Both the position numbers and the translations under genes were made by a program. The notes beneath the pieces were generated by a model, which made no database searches, was not told where the DNA came from, and saw nothing but the letters and a program-made list of their open reading frames with translations. A stretch of DNA of 6,033 nt from Oscillospiraceae bacterium (GTDB lineage: Bacteria; Bacillota; Clostridia; UBA1381): the NCBI GenBank assembly GCA_020860985.1, contig JAJBTG010000102.1:1-6033 (forward strand). The letters run 5' to 3'. This document shows, piece by piece, positions 1-5,677 of this stretch (its first letter is position 1; every line of letters starts with the position of its first letter).

Positions 1-2
1 CC

Positions 3-86
3 GCAGCATTGGCGATTAACGGCCCGGGATGAACAAACCAATCGGCTGAAACCGCGGAAACGAGCCATGAAAAAACGGAATTTAAT
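3..86 (+). other. In-frame upstream extension of the binding-protein gene, broken by TGA at 30-32
   Basis: This stretch is in the same frame as the binding protein at 87-1040. From 33 to 86 it is open and reads TNQSAETAETSHEKTEFN, a polar Ser/Thr/Glu-rich linker typical of what follows the lipid-modified cysteine of a Gram-positive lipoprotein. From 3 to 29 it reads AALAINGPG, resembling the end of a hydrophobic signal peptide. The two halves are separated by TGA at 30-32. There is no ATG, GTG or TTG between 33 and 86. I infer that this is the remains of, or a misread, lipoprotein signal region. TGA serves as a normal stop for genes at 3321 and 4774, so a recoded TGA is unlikely. Confidence 0.5.
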
Positions 87-1040
87 GTGGGATATTTAAA
101 CTCAACCGCTCATCTTTTGGCATTTGTCGCAAAGGAAGAGGGATATTTTGATGAGGAAGGCTTAGACGTTACGCTTACGCAATTTTCAAGCGCGTCCGAG
201 CTTGCAACGGGTTTGGAATCGTCAAAGCTCGACGTTGCGCTGATAGGCTCCGTTCCGACGCTTACATTTCAAAGTCAAGGACACGATTTGACCGTTTTCG
301 GCGGAGCTATGACAAACGGACACGGATATGTTATCAAGCCGGAATACACAGAGGGCGTTGACGATATAGACATAAGCATTTTAAAGGGCAGAAATGTCGC
401 GTCCGTCAAAAACAGCGTTCAGGACGCGGAGCTTCAGCTTTTGCTTGCAGATGCAGGGATAGAAATCGGAGAGGGCGAAGATAAAGTAAATATCGTATAT
501 TTCGACAGTCAAAAGGATGCGTATGCGGCGCTTCAAAACGAGACCATAGACGCGGCATCGGTATATTCGCCATATGCGTCGCTTGCCGAGGGAGCAGGTT
601 ATGAAATCGTCTACCGATGCAGTGAGGAGGAGCTTCTTAAAAATCAGCCGTGCTGCCGACAGGTTGCGTCAACCGCCGCACTCACGGAATATCCGAACTC
701 GTACAACGCGTTTGAACGCGCGATAATCAAGGCGTATAAGTTTTCGCAGGAGAACGAGGACGATACTGTAAGCGATATAAAGCAGTACATAGATATTGAC
801 GAGGACTACATCAGAACAGAGGTTTACGGCGGCTACGGAACATCCAATCCCGACCCGGACAAGCAGGCTACAACAGAATTAAAGGACAGCATTGTTGAGC
901 TTGGCTACACGGAGGATTATGACATAGACGCGCTCTATAACACATCGATTTACGAGAACGCGCTTGAAAGCATAATCGCGGAAAATCCCGATGATGAGAT
1001 TTACCTGTCCCTGCTCGAGCATTTCGAGCAATACGAATAA
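87..1040 (+). CDS. ABC transporter substrate-binding protein, NMT1/SsuA-like (5' end doubtful)
   Basis: This is the extracellular solute receptor of the importer encoded by the next two genes. The family (NMT1/THI5-like, periplasmic-binding fold type II) binds small anions or ring compounds such as sulfonates, nitrate or pyrimidines and delivers them to the permease. Family hallmarks are visible. The first strand and helix run GYLNSTAHLLAFVAKEEGYF, followed by the GLDVTL strand near residue 25, LDVALIGSVPTL near 48-59, and the domain-two strand GRNVASVKNS near 101-110. The chain is very acidic. It carries three cysteines, C178 and the C189-C190 pair within NQPCCRQV. The only start in frame is GTG at 87. 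It has no Shine-Dalgarno sequence and would begin inside the first beta strand, so no signal peptide would be made. The true product probably began further upstream, which makes this a truncated gene, a pseudogene or a sequence error. The ATPase gene follows 19 bases later. Family is confident; ligand is unknown. Confidence 0.85.
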   Translation: MGYLNSTAHLLAFVAKEEGYFDEEGLDVTLTQFSSASELATGLESSKLDVALIGSVPTLTFQSQGHDLTVFGGAMTNGHGYVIKPEYTEGVDDIDISILKGRNVASVKNSVQDAELQLLLADAGIEIGEGEDKVNIVYFDSQKDAYAALQNETIDAASVYSPYASLAEGAGYEIVYRCSEEELLKNQPCCRQVASTAALTEYPNSYNAFERAIIKAYKFSQENEDDTVSDIKQYIDIDEDYIRTEVYGGYGTSNPDPDKQATTELKDSIVELGYTEDYDIDALYNTSIYENALESIIAENPDDEIYLSLLEHFEQYE

Positions 1041-1048
1041 CCGAAAAA

Positions 1049-1054
1049 GTGAGG
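1049..1054 (+). promoter_or_regulatory. Ribosome binding site that fixes the ATPase start
   Basis: GTGAGG lies five bases before ATG at 1060. It supports that start over the longer in-frame ATG at 991, which would add 23 residues encoded inside the end of the binding-protein gene and unlike any ABC ATPase N-terminus. Confidence 0.7.
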
Positions 1055-1059
1055 CATTT

Positions 1060-1866
1060 ATGGATAAAATCAGGATAGAAAATTTAACGGTTGAGTACGC
1101 GGAAAAGCGGCATAGCTTTAAAGCGCTTGAGGATGTTTCCTTTTCAGTTGCGGCGGGCGAATTTGTATGTATAATCGGTTCGAGCGGCTGCGGAAAAAGC
1201 ACGCTTTTGAGCATTTTGGAGGGCATAAATTTGCCCACATCGGGAAGAGTGCTTATAGACGGCGAGCCTGTCACGGGCACGGGTACGGACAGAGGAGTGG
1301 TTTTTCAAAACTACTCCCTGTTCCCGTGGATGACCGCCCGTAAAAATGTCGCGTTCGGCATTAAGCAGGCAAAAAGGGACACTAAAAAAGCGGAGAGGCT
1401 TTCGCAAGCCGATGAATTTTTGGATAAGGTCGGACTTGCGGACTTTAAGGACAAATACCCGTCACAGCTCTCGGGAGGAATGCAGCAGCGCGTTGCCATA
1501 GCGAGGGCGCTTGCGATGGACACGGATATATTGCTTATGGATGAGCCGTTCGGCGCGATTGACGCGAAAAACCGCACAATACTTCAGGAGCTTTTACTTG
1601 AGCTATGGGAGAACGGGGACACTAAAAAGACGGTTGTGTTTGTAACGCACGACATAGACGAGGCGATATTTTTGGCGGATAAAATAGTGATGATGACCCC
1701 CACGCCGGGACGCGTTTTAAAGGAAATACCCGTAACATTCAGCCGTCCGAGAAACCGCACGGAGCTTGTTCAAACTCGGGAATACAACGCGTTCAGAAAC
1801 AAGCTTATATCGCTGTTTTACGCCGATATTGTGGATAGAATAGGCGGAAATGAGGTGGCGATATAA
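1060..1866 (+). CDS. ABC transporter ATP-binding protein, SsuB/TauB/NrtD-like
   Basis: This is the cytoplasmic ATPase that powers import with the permease downstream. It is 268 residues, the normal length for the nitrate/sulfonate/taurine-type ATPases. All catalytic motifs are present and intact: Walker A GSSGCGKST at 40-48, the Q-loop VFQNYSLFPW with Q83, the signature LSGGMQQR at 138-145, Walker B ILLMDEP at 157-163, the D-loop GAID at 165-168 and the switch histidine H198 in VTHD. The Q-loop SLFPW and the C-terminal PTPGRVLKEIPVTFSRPR are characteristic of this subfamily. The gene sits 19 bases after the binding protein, and its stop overlaps the permease start by one base (TAATG), so their translation is probably coupled. 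The specific substrate cannot be read from an ATPase. Confidence 0.93.
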   Translation: MDKIRIENLTVEYAEKRHSFKALEDVSFSVAAGEFVCIIGSSGCGKSTLLSILEGINLPTSGRVLIDGEPVTGTGTDRGVVFQNYSLFPWMTARKNVAFGIKQAKRDTKKAERLSQADEFLDKVGLADFKDKYPSQLSGGMQQRVAIARALAMDTDILLMDEPFGAIDAKNRTILQELLLELWENGDTKKTVVFVTHDIDEAIFLADKIVMMTPTPGRVLKEIPVTFSRPRNRTELVQTREYNAFRNKLISLFYADIVDRIGGNEVAI

Positions 1867-2786
1867 TGACGACAAAAAAGAGATATTTGCGCGTTGCGAA
1901 CGCGCTTTTCGTGATATTGATGCTTGTCCAGCTTCTACCCAACAGGATTTCCGGCGACGCGCATACGGCGTACCTTATAGGCTTTGCGGCTGTTCTTGAA
2001 ATTATAGTTTTGGCGGTTTCAACCGTATCGAAAACGGAATCGGGGCTTAATCTCTTCCTTGATATAATAGCCTTTTTATACGCTTTCCTTATATTTTGGA
2101 CGCTCGCGGCGGTGAAGTTCAATATATTGAGCGAATCGCTCTTTCCGCCTATGGGCAAGGTGATTTGGCAGCTAATCGACGACGCGGGAAAGATACTTGT
2201 GAATATAAGAAGCTCCTTAGGTATAATAATCGAGGGTTATCTGCTTGCGGTTATCGCTGCTATACCGTTGGGGCTGTTCTTGGGGAACAGCGCAAGAGCG
2301 GGCGGTGCCGCGTCGTACATATCGAAATTTCTCGGCTTCATACCACCGATTGTGTATATTCCTTACGGCATAGCGCTGCTTCCGACCTTTCGCTCGGTAT
2401 CGGTTTTTGTTATATTTTTGGCGACGTTTTGGCCTGTATTCGCAAGCACTATGAGCGGCGTGTTAAACGTTGAGCAAAAAACAATCGACTCTGCAAAGGT
2501 GCTGAACGTAAGTAAGCCGACAATGCTCTTTTCGGTCATACTTCCCGCGGCATTGCCGCAGATATTCATCGGCTGTAATCAGGGGTTGGGAATTTCATTT
2601 ATCCTACTTACATCTGCGGAAATGATAGGTGCGTCGAGCGGCTTGGGGTACTATGTAAAGCAATATTCGGATTTCGGCGATTACACGAGAGCAATAGGCG
2701 GTATTTTGATAATAGGCGCGGTGGTTGTGGCAATATCGTTTTTGTTTAACAAGCTGCAAAACTATTTACTGCGTTGGCGCAAATAA
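1866..2786 (+). CDS. ABC transporter permease, SsuC/TauC-like
   Basis: This is the membrane channel of the importer, expected to act as a homodimer because no second permease gene is present. The transport core spans roughly residues 115-300. It contains the cytoplasmic coupling (EAA-type) loop at about 206-240, with DSAKVLNVSKPTMLFSVILP followed by AALPQIF. That loop docks on the ATPase. It is followed by GLGISFILLTSAEMIGASSGLGYYV, close to the SsuC-family consensus. The protein is 306 residues, longer than the roughly 250-270 usual for SsuC. The extra length is at the N-terminus, where hydrophobic segments lie near 10-25, 36-53 and 62-83, ahead of the core. A GAGGTGG ribosome binding site at 1852-1858 lies inside the ATPase gene, and the start overlaps the ATPase stop by one base. 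The next gene starts 16 bases after the stop. Confidence 0.92.
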   Translation: MTTKKRYLRVANALFVILMLVQLLPNRISGDAHTAYLIGFAAVLEIIVLAVSTVSKTESGLNLFLDIIAFLYAFLIFWTLAAVKFNILSESLFPPMGKVIWQLIDDAGKILVNIRSSLGIIIEGYLLAVIAAIPLGLFLGNSARAGGAASYISKFLGFIPPIVYIPYGIALLPTFRSVSVFVIFLATFWPVFASTMSGVLNVEQKTIDSAKVLNVSKPTMLFSVILPAALPQIFIGCNQGLGISFILLTSAEMIGASSGLGYYVKQYSDFGDYTRAIGGILIIGAVVVAISFLFNKLQNYLLRWRK

Positions 2787-2790
2787 AAAC

Positions 2791-2796
2791 GGAGGT
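2791..2796 (+). promoter_or_regulatory. Ribosome binding site that fixes the gamma-subunit start
   Basis: GGAGGT lies six bases before ATG at 2803 and is the clearest Shine-Dalgarno sequence in the first half of the window. It rules out the longer in-frame ATG at 2725, which would add 26 residues encoded within the permease and unlike the family. The 16-base gap holds no hairpin or promoter, so the oxidoreductase genes appear to share the transporter transcript. Confidence 0.8.
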
Positions 2797-2802
2797 TATA
2801 TT

Positions 2803-3321
2803 ATGATTGAAATTTTATGGCACGGCAGAGGCGGTCAGGGTGCGTTTACGGCGGTGCGGCTGTCGGGCGCAGCATATGCGCTCAGCGGAAAATATGCGCT
2901 CGCGTTTCCATCGTTCGGACCCGAAAGGCGCGGCGCGCCGATACGCGCGTTTACAAAGCTCGACGAAAAGCCGATAGCGAACAGAAGTGAAATCGAAAAA
3001 GCCGATTATAGCATATTCTTGGACGACACATTATTTTCGCCTTCCGCTTTCGACGAGTTGAAGCCGAACGGAACGGTGATACTGAACACGAAAAAGGCAA
3101 TTTCAAACGACAAAATCATCGCTTTGGACGCAGAGAAAGTCGCGGAGGAAATATTGGGTATGCCGATTGTAAACACCGTTATGCTCGGCGCGCTTGCGGC
3201 GGTATACGGTAACATATCGGAGGAAAATATCGCTGGCGCGATACGTGAAAATATGGCTGAAAGGCTGTGGGATAAAAATATACGCGCCGTACACGCAGCT
3301 ATGGAGGCGGTTAAAAAATGA
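2803..3321 (+). CDS. 2-oxoacid:ferredoxin oxidoreductase, gamma subunit (PorC/VorC-like)
   Basis: This is the gamma subunit (POR_N-independent 'catalytic domain' family, also seen in IorB and KorC) of a four-subunit 2-oxoacid:ferredoxin oxidoreductase. The complex converts a 2-oxoacid, CoA and oxidised ferredoxin to acyl-CoA, CO2 and reduced ferredoxin in the cytoplasm. It is 172 residues, normal for a stand-alone gamma chain. Diagnostic motifs are the N-terminal WHGRGGQGAFTAVRL at 6-20, the loop FPSFGPERRGAPIRAFTKLD at about 36-55, and the C-terminal NTVMLGALAAVYGNIS, after which the alternating helix reads ENIAGAIREN. In structurally known relatives this domain contributes to CoA binding. 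The stop overlaps the delta-subunit start (ATGA, four bases), and GGAGG at 3303-3307 within its last codons serves that gene. The sequence alone does not separate pyruvate, isovalerate or aryl-pyruvate enzymes. Confidence 0.93.
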   Translation: MIEILWHGRGGQGAFTAVRLSGAAYALSGKYALAFPSFGPERRGAPIRAFTKLDEKPIANRSEIEKADYSIFLDDTLFSPSAFDELKPNGTVILNTKKAISNDKIIALDAEKVAEEILGMPIVNTVMLGALAAVYGNISEENIAGAIRENMAERLWDKNIRAVHAAMEAVKK

Positions 3322-3608
3322 AACCTTATTTAAGAGATAAAATCCCATCGGTATTTGATGAAATACCCGCCTCGCCGTCATACGAGGCGGGTTATCTTGT
3401 AACAAAAAATTCGGGTTGGCGAAATGTAAAGCCGGTAATAGACCTCGGCAAATGCCGAGGCTGTCTGCAATGTTATTTACAGTGTCCCGACGGCGTTATA
3501 TTTAAGCGCGACGGTAAGGTCGGCATAGATTACGATTTTTGCAAGGGCTGCGGAATTTGCCGAAAGGCGTGTAAATTCGGCGCGGTGGAAATGGAGGCGG
3601 AAAAGTAA
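3318..3608 (+). CDS. 2-oxoacid:ferredoxin oxidoreductase, delta subunit (PorD-like 2[4Fe-4S] ferredoxin)
   Basis: This small electron-transfer subunit carries electrons from the thiamine-diphosphate centre of the beta subunit towards soluble ferredoxin. It is 96 residues, typical of PorD. Two complete 4Fe-4S motifs are visible: CRGCLQCYLQCP with cysteines 46, 49, 52 and 56, and CKGCGICRKAC with cysteines 75, 78, 81 and 85. The second motif is followed by Lys rather than the more usual Pro. The segment GWRNVKPVID before the first cluster is the usual lead-in of PorD proteins. The start overlaps the gamma-subunit stop by four bases, and its own stop overlaps the alpha-subunit start by one. The first half of the gene contains two perfect GC-rich inverted repeats (listed separately). 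Confidence 0.94.
   Translation: MKPYLRDKIPSVFDEIPASPSYEAGYLVTKNSGWRNVKPVIDLGKCRGCLQCYLQCPDGVIFKRDGKVGIDYDFCKGCGICRKACKFGAVEMEAEK
3365..3392 (+). repeat. Perfect 10-bp inverted repeat inside the delta-subunit gene
   Basis: The arms ACCCGCCTCG (3365-3374) and CGAGGCGGGT (3383-3392) are exact reverse complements around an eight-base loop. They begin 47 bases after the delta start codon, within codons for PASPSYEAG. No T-run follows, so this is not an intrinsic terminator. It could fold in the mRNA and slow ribosomes or protect the transcript, or it may be a by-product of codon choice. Confidence 0.5.
3443..3460 (+). repeat. Second inverted repeat inside the delta-subunit gene, at the first cluster motif
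   Basis: CCTCGGCA (3443-3450) and TGCCGAGG (3453-3460) are exact reverse complements. A realistic RNA fold is a seven-pair stem with an AAAT tetraloop. The repeat encodes LGKCRG, including the first two iron-sulfur cysteine surroundings. It lies about 50 bases after the preceding hairpin. Confidence 0.45.
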
Positions 3609-4774
3609 TGGCAAGAAAATTTTTATCGGGAAACGAAGCGTTTGCGGAGGGCATACGCCTCGCAAAGCCGCAGGTTATATCCGCCTATCCCATCACGCCG
3701 CAAACAATAGTCGTTGAACGATTGTCGGAAATGGTTGAGGATAAGAGCCTTAACGCGGAATTTATTCACGTTGAGTCGGAGCATTCCGCGTTGTCGTGGG
3801 CAATGGGCGCGTCGGCTGTCGGCGCGAGAGCGTTCACAGCGACATCGTCGCAGGGACTTCTGTATATGGCGGAATGTCTTACATACGCCGCGGGCGGCAG
3901 ATTCCCGATTGTTATGATGAACGCGAACCGTTCAACCGCCCTGCCGTGGAACATATACGGCGACCAACGCGATTCACTTTCGCTTTTGGACAGCGGCTGG
4001 ATTCAGGCGTATGCCGAAAACGCGCAAGAAAGCCTTGATTTGGCACTTATGAGCTACTATATAGCGGAAAACTCGGCAGTGTCAACGCCATTAATGCTAA
4101 AACTTGCCGGATATGTCTTTCCGCATACATACGAGGTTGTAGATGTTCCCGTGCCGGAACAGGCGGACGCGTTTTTGCCGCCGTTTGAAACGGAAAACAA
4201 AATCGATTTCGATAATCCTAAAAACTTAGCGTTCTCTGCGGGCCCCGCGCACAACGATATTTTCAAATATAAGGAGCATATTGGCGTTTTAAACGCCGCG
4301 GGAGTAATCAATGAGGCGGAACGCAAATTCGCCGACATTTTCGGACGCAGCTATACCGGTCTTACCGAAAGCTATAAAACCGAGGATGCCGATTACATAA
4401 TTATCACTCTCGGAAGCATCGCGGGACTTGTAAAGGAAACAGCGGACAAGCTCAGGCGGCAGGGTAAAAGAGTAGGCGTTTTGCGGATTCGTTATATGCG
4501 CCCATTTCCCAACGCCGATATAGTGCGCGCCGTGAAAAACGCGAAAGCCGTTGCCGTGCTTGAAAAGGATATATCGTTCGGGAATGAGGGGACGGTTTGC
4601 ACAAATGTAAAGGCTGCTTTACAAAAGAGCAATATCCCGATTTCGAACTTTATAGGCGGTTTAGGGGGCAAAAATATATCAAAAAAGGACATAGAAAACA
4701 TATTTTTAAGGCTCGAAACCGAGGAGCCGGAAATTAAATTTATAGGAATCGAAACAAGCGGAGGTGAAATCTGA
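3608..4774 (+). CDS. 2-oxoacid:ferredoxin oxidoreductase, alpha subunit (PorA/VorB-like)
   Basis: This is the alpha subunit, which holds the pyrimidine-side thiamine-diphosphate pocket and much of the 2-oxoacid site. It is 388 residues, normal for PorA. The N-terminal domain carries FLSGNEAFAEG at 5-15, YPITPQT at 27-33 and HVESEHSALS at 54-63. The glutamate in HVESEHS (E57) is the expected cofactor-activating residue. The motif ANRSTALPWNIYGDQRDSL at 106-124 lines the substrate pocket in relatives. After residue 245 a second domain begins (GRSYTGLTESYKTEDADYII, then TLGSIAG), continuing to the C-terminal VLEKDISFGNEG and FIGGLGGKNIS at 348-358. The start overlaps the delta stop by one base, with GGAGG at 3593-3597. 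The stop overlaps the beta start by one base (TGATG). The family is certain; pyruvate, branched-chain, aryl-pyruvate or other 2-oxoacid cannot be chosen from this sequence. Confidence 0.94.
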   Translation: MARKFLSGNEAFAEGIRLAKPQVISAYPITPQTIVVERLSEMVEDKSLNAEFIHVESEHSALSWAMGASAVGARAFTATSSQGLLYMAECLTYAAGGRFPIVMMNANRSTALPWNIYGDQRDSLSLLDSGWIQAYAENAQESLDLALMSYYIAENSAVSTPLMLKLAGYVFPHTYEVVDVPVPEQADAFLPPFETENKIDFDNPKNLAFSAGPAHNDIFKYKEHIGVLNAAGVINEAERKFADIFGRSYTGLTESYKTEDADYIIITLGSIAGLVKETADKLRRQGKRVGVLRIRYMRPFPNADIVRAVKNAKAVAVLEKDISFGNEGTVCTNVKAALQKSNIPISNFIGGLGGKNISKKDIENIFLRLETEEPEIKFIGIETSGGEI

Positions 4775-5676
4775 TGGCACTGAACGCGAAAAATCTCAAT
4801 GAGGACGAATATTTTTACGGGCATAAGGCTTGCGCCGGATGCGGCGGCAGTCTGGCGGTAAGGCTTGCGTTAAAGGCACTCGGGGAGCGCTCCGTCGCAG
4901 TTCTTCCCGCGGGCTGTATGTCGGCGGTCGGCTTCAACTTCCCACAGCTTTGTTTCTCAAATAACGCGATAATCTCGACATTCGCGGGAACCGCGTCAAT
5001 GCTCACGGGCATAGAAGCGGGACTTCGCGCGCGGGGCATAACGGATTTTCAAGCCGTAGGTTTCGCCGGCGACGGCGGCACGGCGGATATAGGACTTCAA
5101 GCGCTTTCGGGCACGATTGACAGGAACGACGATATTCTTTATATCTGCTACGACAACGAGGCGTATATGAATACGGGAATACAAAAAAGCTCGCTTACGC
5201 CGTTCGGCGCAAAGACCACGACCACTCCGGCAGGAAAAAACATACGCGGCAATTTAAGACCGAAAAAGAATATGTTTGAGATTGTCGCCGCGCACGATAT
5301 ACCCTATGCCGCGACCGCAAGTGTGGGGTATATAAACGATTTTATAAACAAGGTCGATAAGGCTTCGAAAATCCGCGGCACGAAATACATACACATTATC
5401 GCGCCGTGCCCCACGGGATGGGGCATCCGCACGGATGAAACGGTTGAGATTGCAAAGGAAGTGGTTGACAGTGGTCTATGGTACCTCGCCGAATACGAAA
5501 ACGGCGAGTTTACATTAAATTACAGACCAAAAGAGTTTACAAGCGTTTCCGATTATCTGAAAAAGCAGGGCAGATTTAAGCATCTGACGGATGAGGATAT
5601 AGAAATTATAGAGAAATCGAGAAACGTCAAATGGGAAAGGATAAATAAGACATTCAAAAATGCAGGAGGTAAATAG
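4774..5676 (+). CDS. 2-oxoacid:ferredoxin oxidoreductase, beta subunit (PorB-like)
   Basis: This is the beta subunit, which binds the diphosphate and magnesium of thiamine diphosphate and one 4Fe-4S cluster next to it. It is 300 residues, normal for PorB. The cofactor motif runs GDGGTADIGLQALSGT from 99, ending in CYDNEAYMNTGIQ with N128. Four cysteines are placed as expected for the proximal cluster: C20 and C23 in CAGCGGS, C48 in AGCM, and C212 in PCPTGWG. The 3- and 25-residue spacings of the first three match those of single-chain pyruvate:ferredoxin oxidoreductases. The C-terminal tail with YLKKQGRFKHL at 261-271 is common in PorB. The start overlaps the alpha stop by one base, with GGAGGTG at 4760-4766. 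The next gene's ribosome binding site lies inside its last codons and its ATG begins one base after the stop. Confidence 0.95.
   Translation: MALNAKNLNEDEYFYGHKACAGCGGSLAVRLALKALGERSVAVLPAGCMSAVGFNFPQLCFSNNAIISTFAGTASMLTGIEAGLRARGITDFQAVGFAGDGGTADIGLQALSGTIDRNDDILYICYDNEAYMNTGIQKSSLTPFGAKTTTTPAGKNIRGNLRPKKNMFEIVAAHDIPYAATASVGYINDFINKVDKASKIRGTKYIHIIAPCPTGWGIRTDETVEIAKEVVDSGLWYLAEYENGEFTLNYRPKEFTSVSDYLKKQGRFKHLTDEDIEIIEKSRNVKWERINKTFKNAGGK
5664..5670 (+). promoter_or_regulatory. Ribosome binding site of the CoA-ligase gene
   Basis: AGGAGGT lies seven bases before ATG at 5678, embedded in the final codons of the beta subunit. It is a full consensus match, and it ties the ligase to the oxidoreductase operon and fixes its start. 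Confidence 0.8.
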
Positions 5677-5677
5677 A

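Noticed and set aside
30..32. TGA read as an amino acid (alternative code or selenocysteine)
   Set aside because: TGA ends the gamma subunit at 3319-3321 and the alpha subunit at 4772-4774 exactly at family-typical lengths with overlapping starts, so it is a normal stop here. No downstream selenocysteine element was recognised.
67..99. ATG AAA AAA CGG start resembling a signal-peptide beginning
   Set aside because: It reads MKKRNLMWDI and then stops at TAA at 97-99, in a different frame from the binding protein, so it cannot supply the missing signal peptide without a frameshift.
879..1280. Open frame of 133 codons on the minus strand
   Set aside because: It lies antisense to the end of the binding protein and the start of the ATPase, has no recognisable domain or ribosome binding site, and is explained as a shadow of well-identified genes. 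The same applies to the other minus-strand open frames.
1376..1628. Exact 13-base repeat GGGACACTAAAAA at 1376-1388 and 1616-1628
   Set aside because: Both copies lie in frame in the ATPase and encode DTKK in separate surface regions. This looks like codon coincidence rather than a mobile or regulatory repeat.
2096..2473. Second plus-strand frame of 125 codons inside the permease
   Set aside because: It lies fully within a clear permease in another frame, has no domain, and its Arg/Gly/Ala-rich composition is that of an out-of-frame reading.
2787..2802. Possible promoter or terminator between transporter and oxidoreductase genes
   Set aside because: The 16-base gap contains only the ribosome binding site. 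No hairpin or -10/-35 pair could be supported in the gap or just upstream.
4238..4248. GC-rich near-palindrome GCGGGCCCCGC in the alpha-subunit gene
   Set aside because: The stem is five bases with a one-base loop, cannot form a normal hairpin, and is explained by the codons for SAGPA.
5404..5416. Short inverted repeat CCGTG-CCC-CACGG in the beta-subunit gene
   Set aside because: It is a five-base stem inside the conserved PCPTGWG coding region with no T-run, explained by the codons for that motif.
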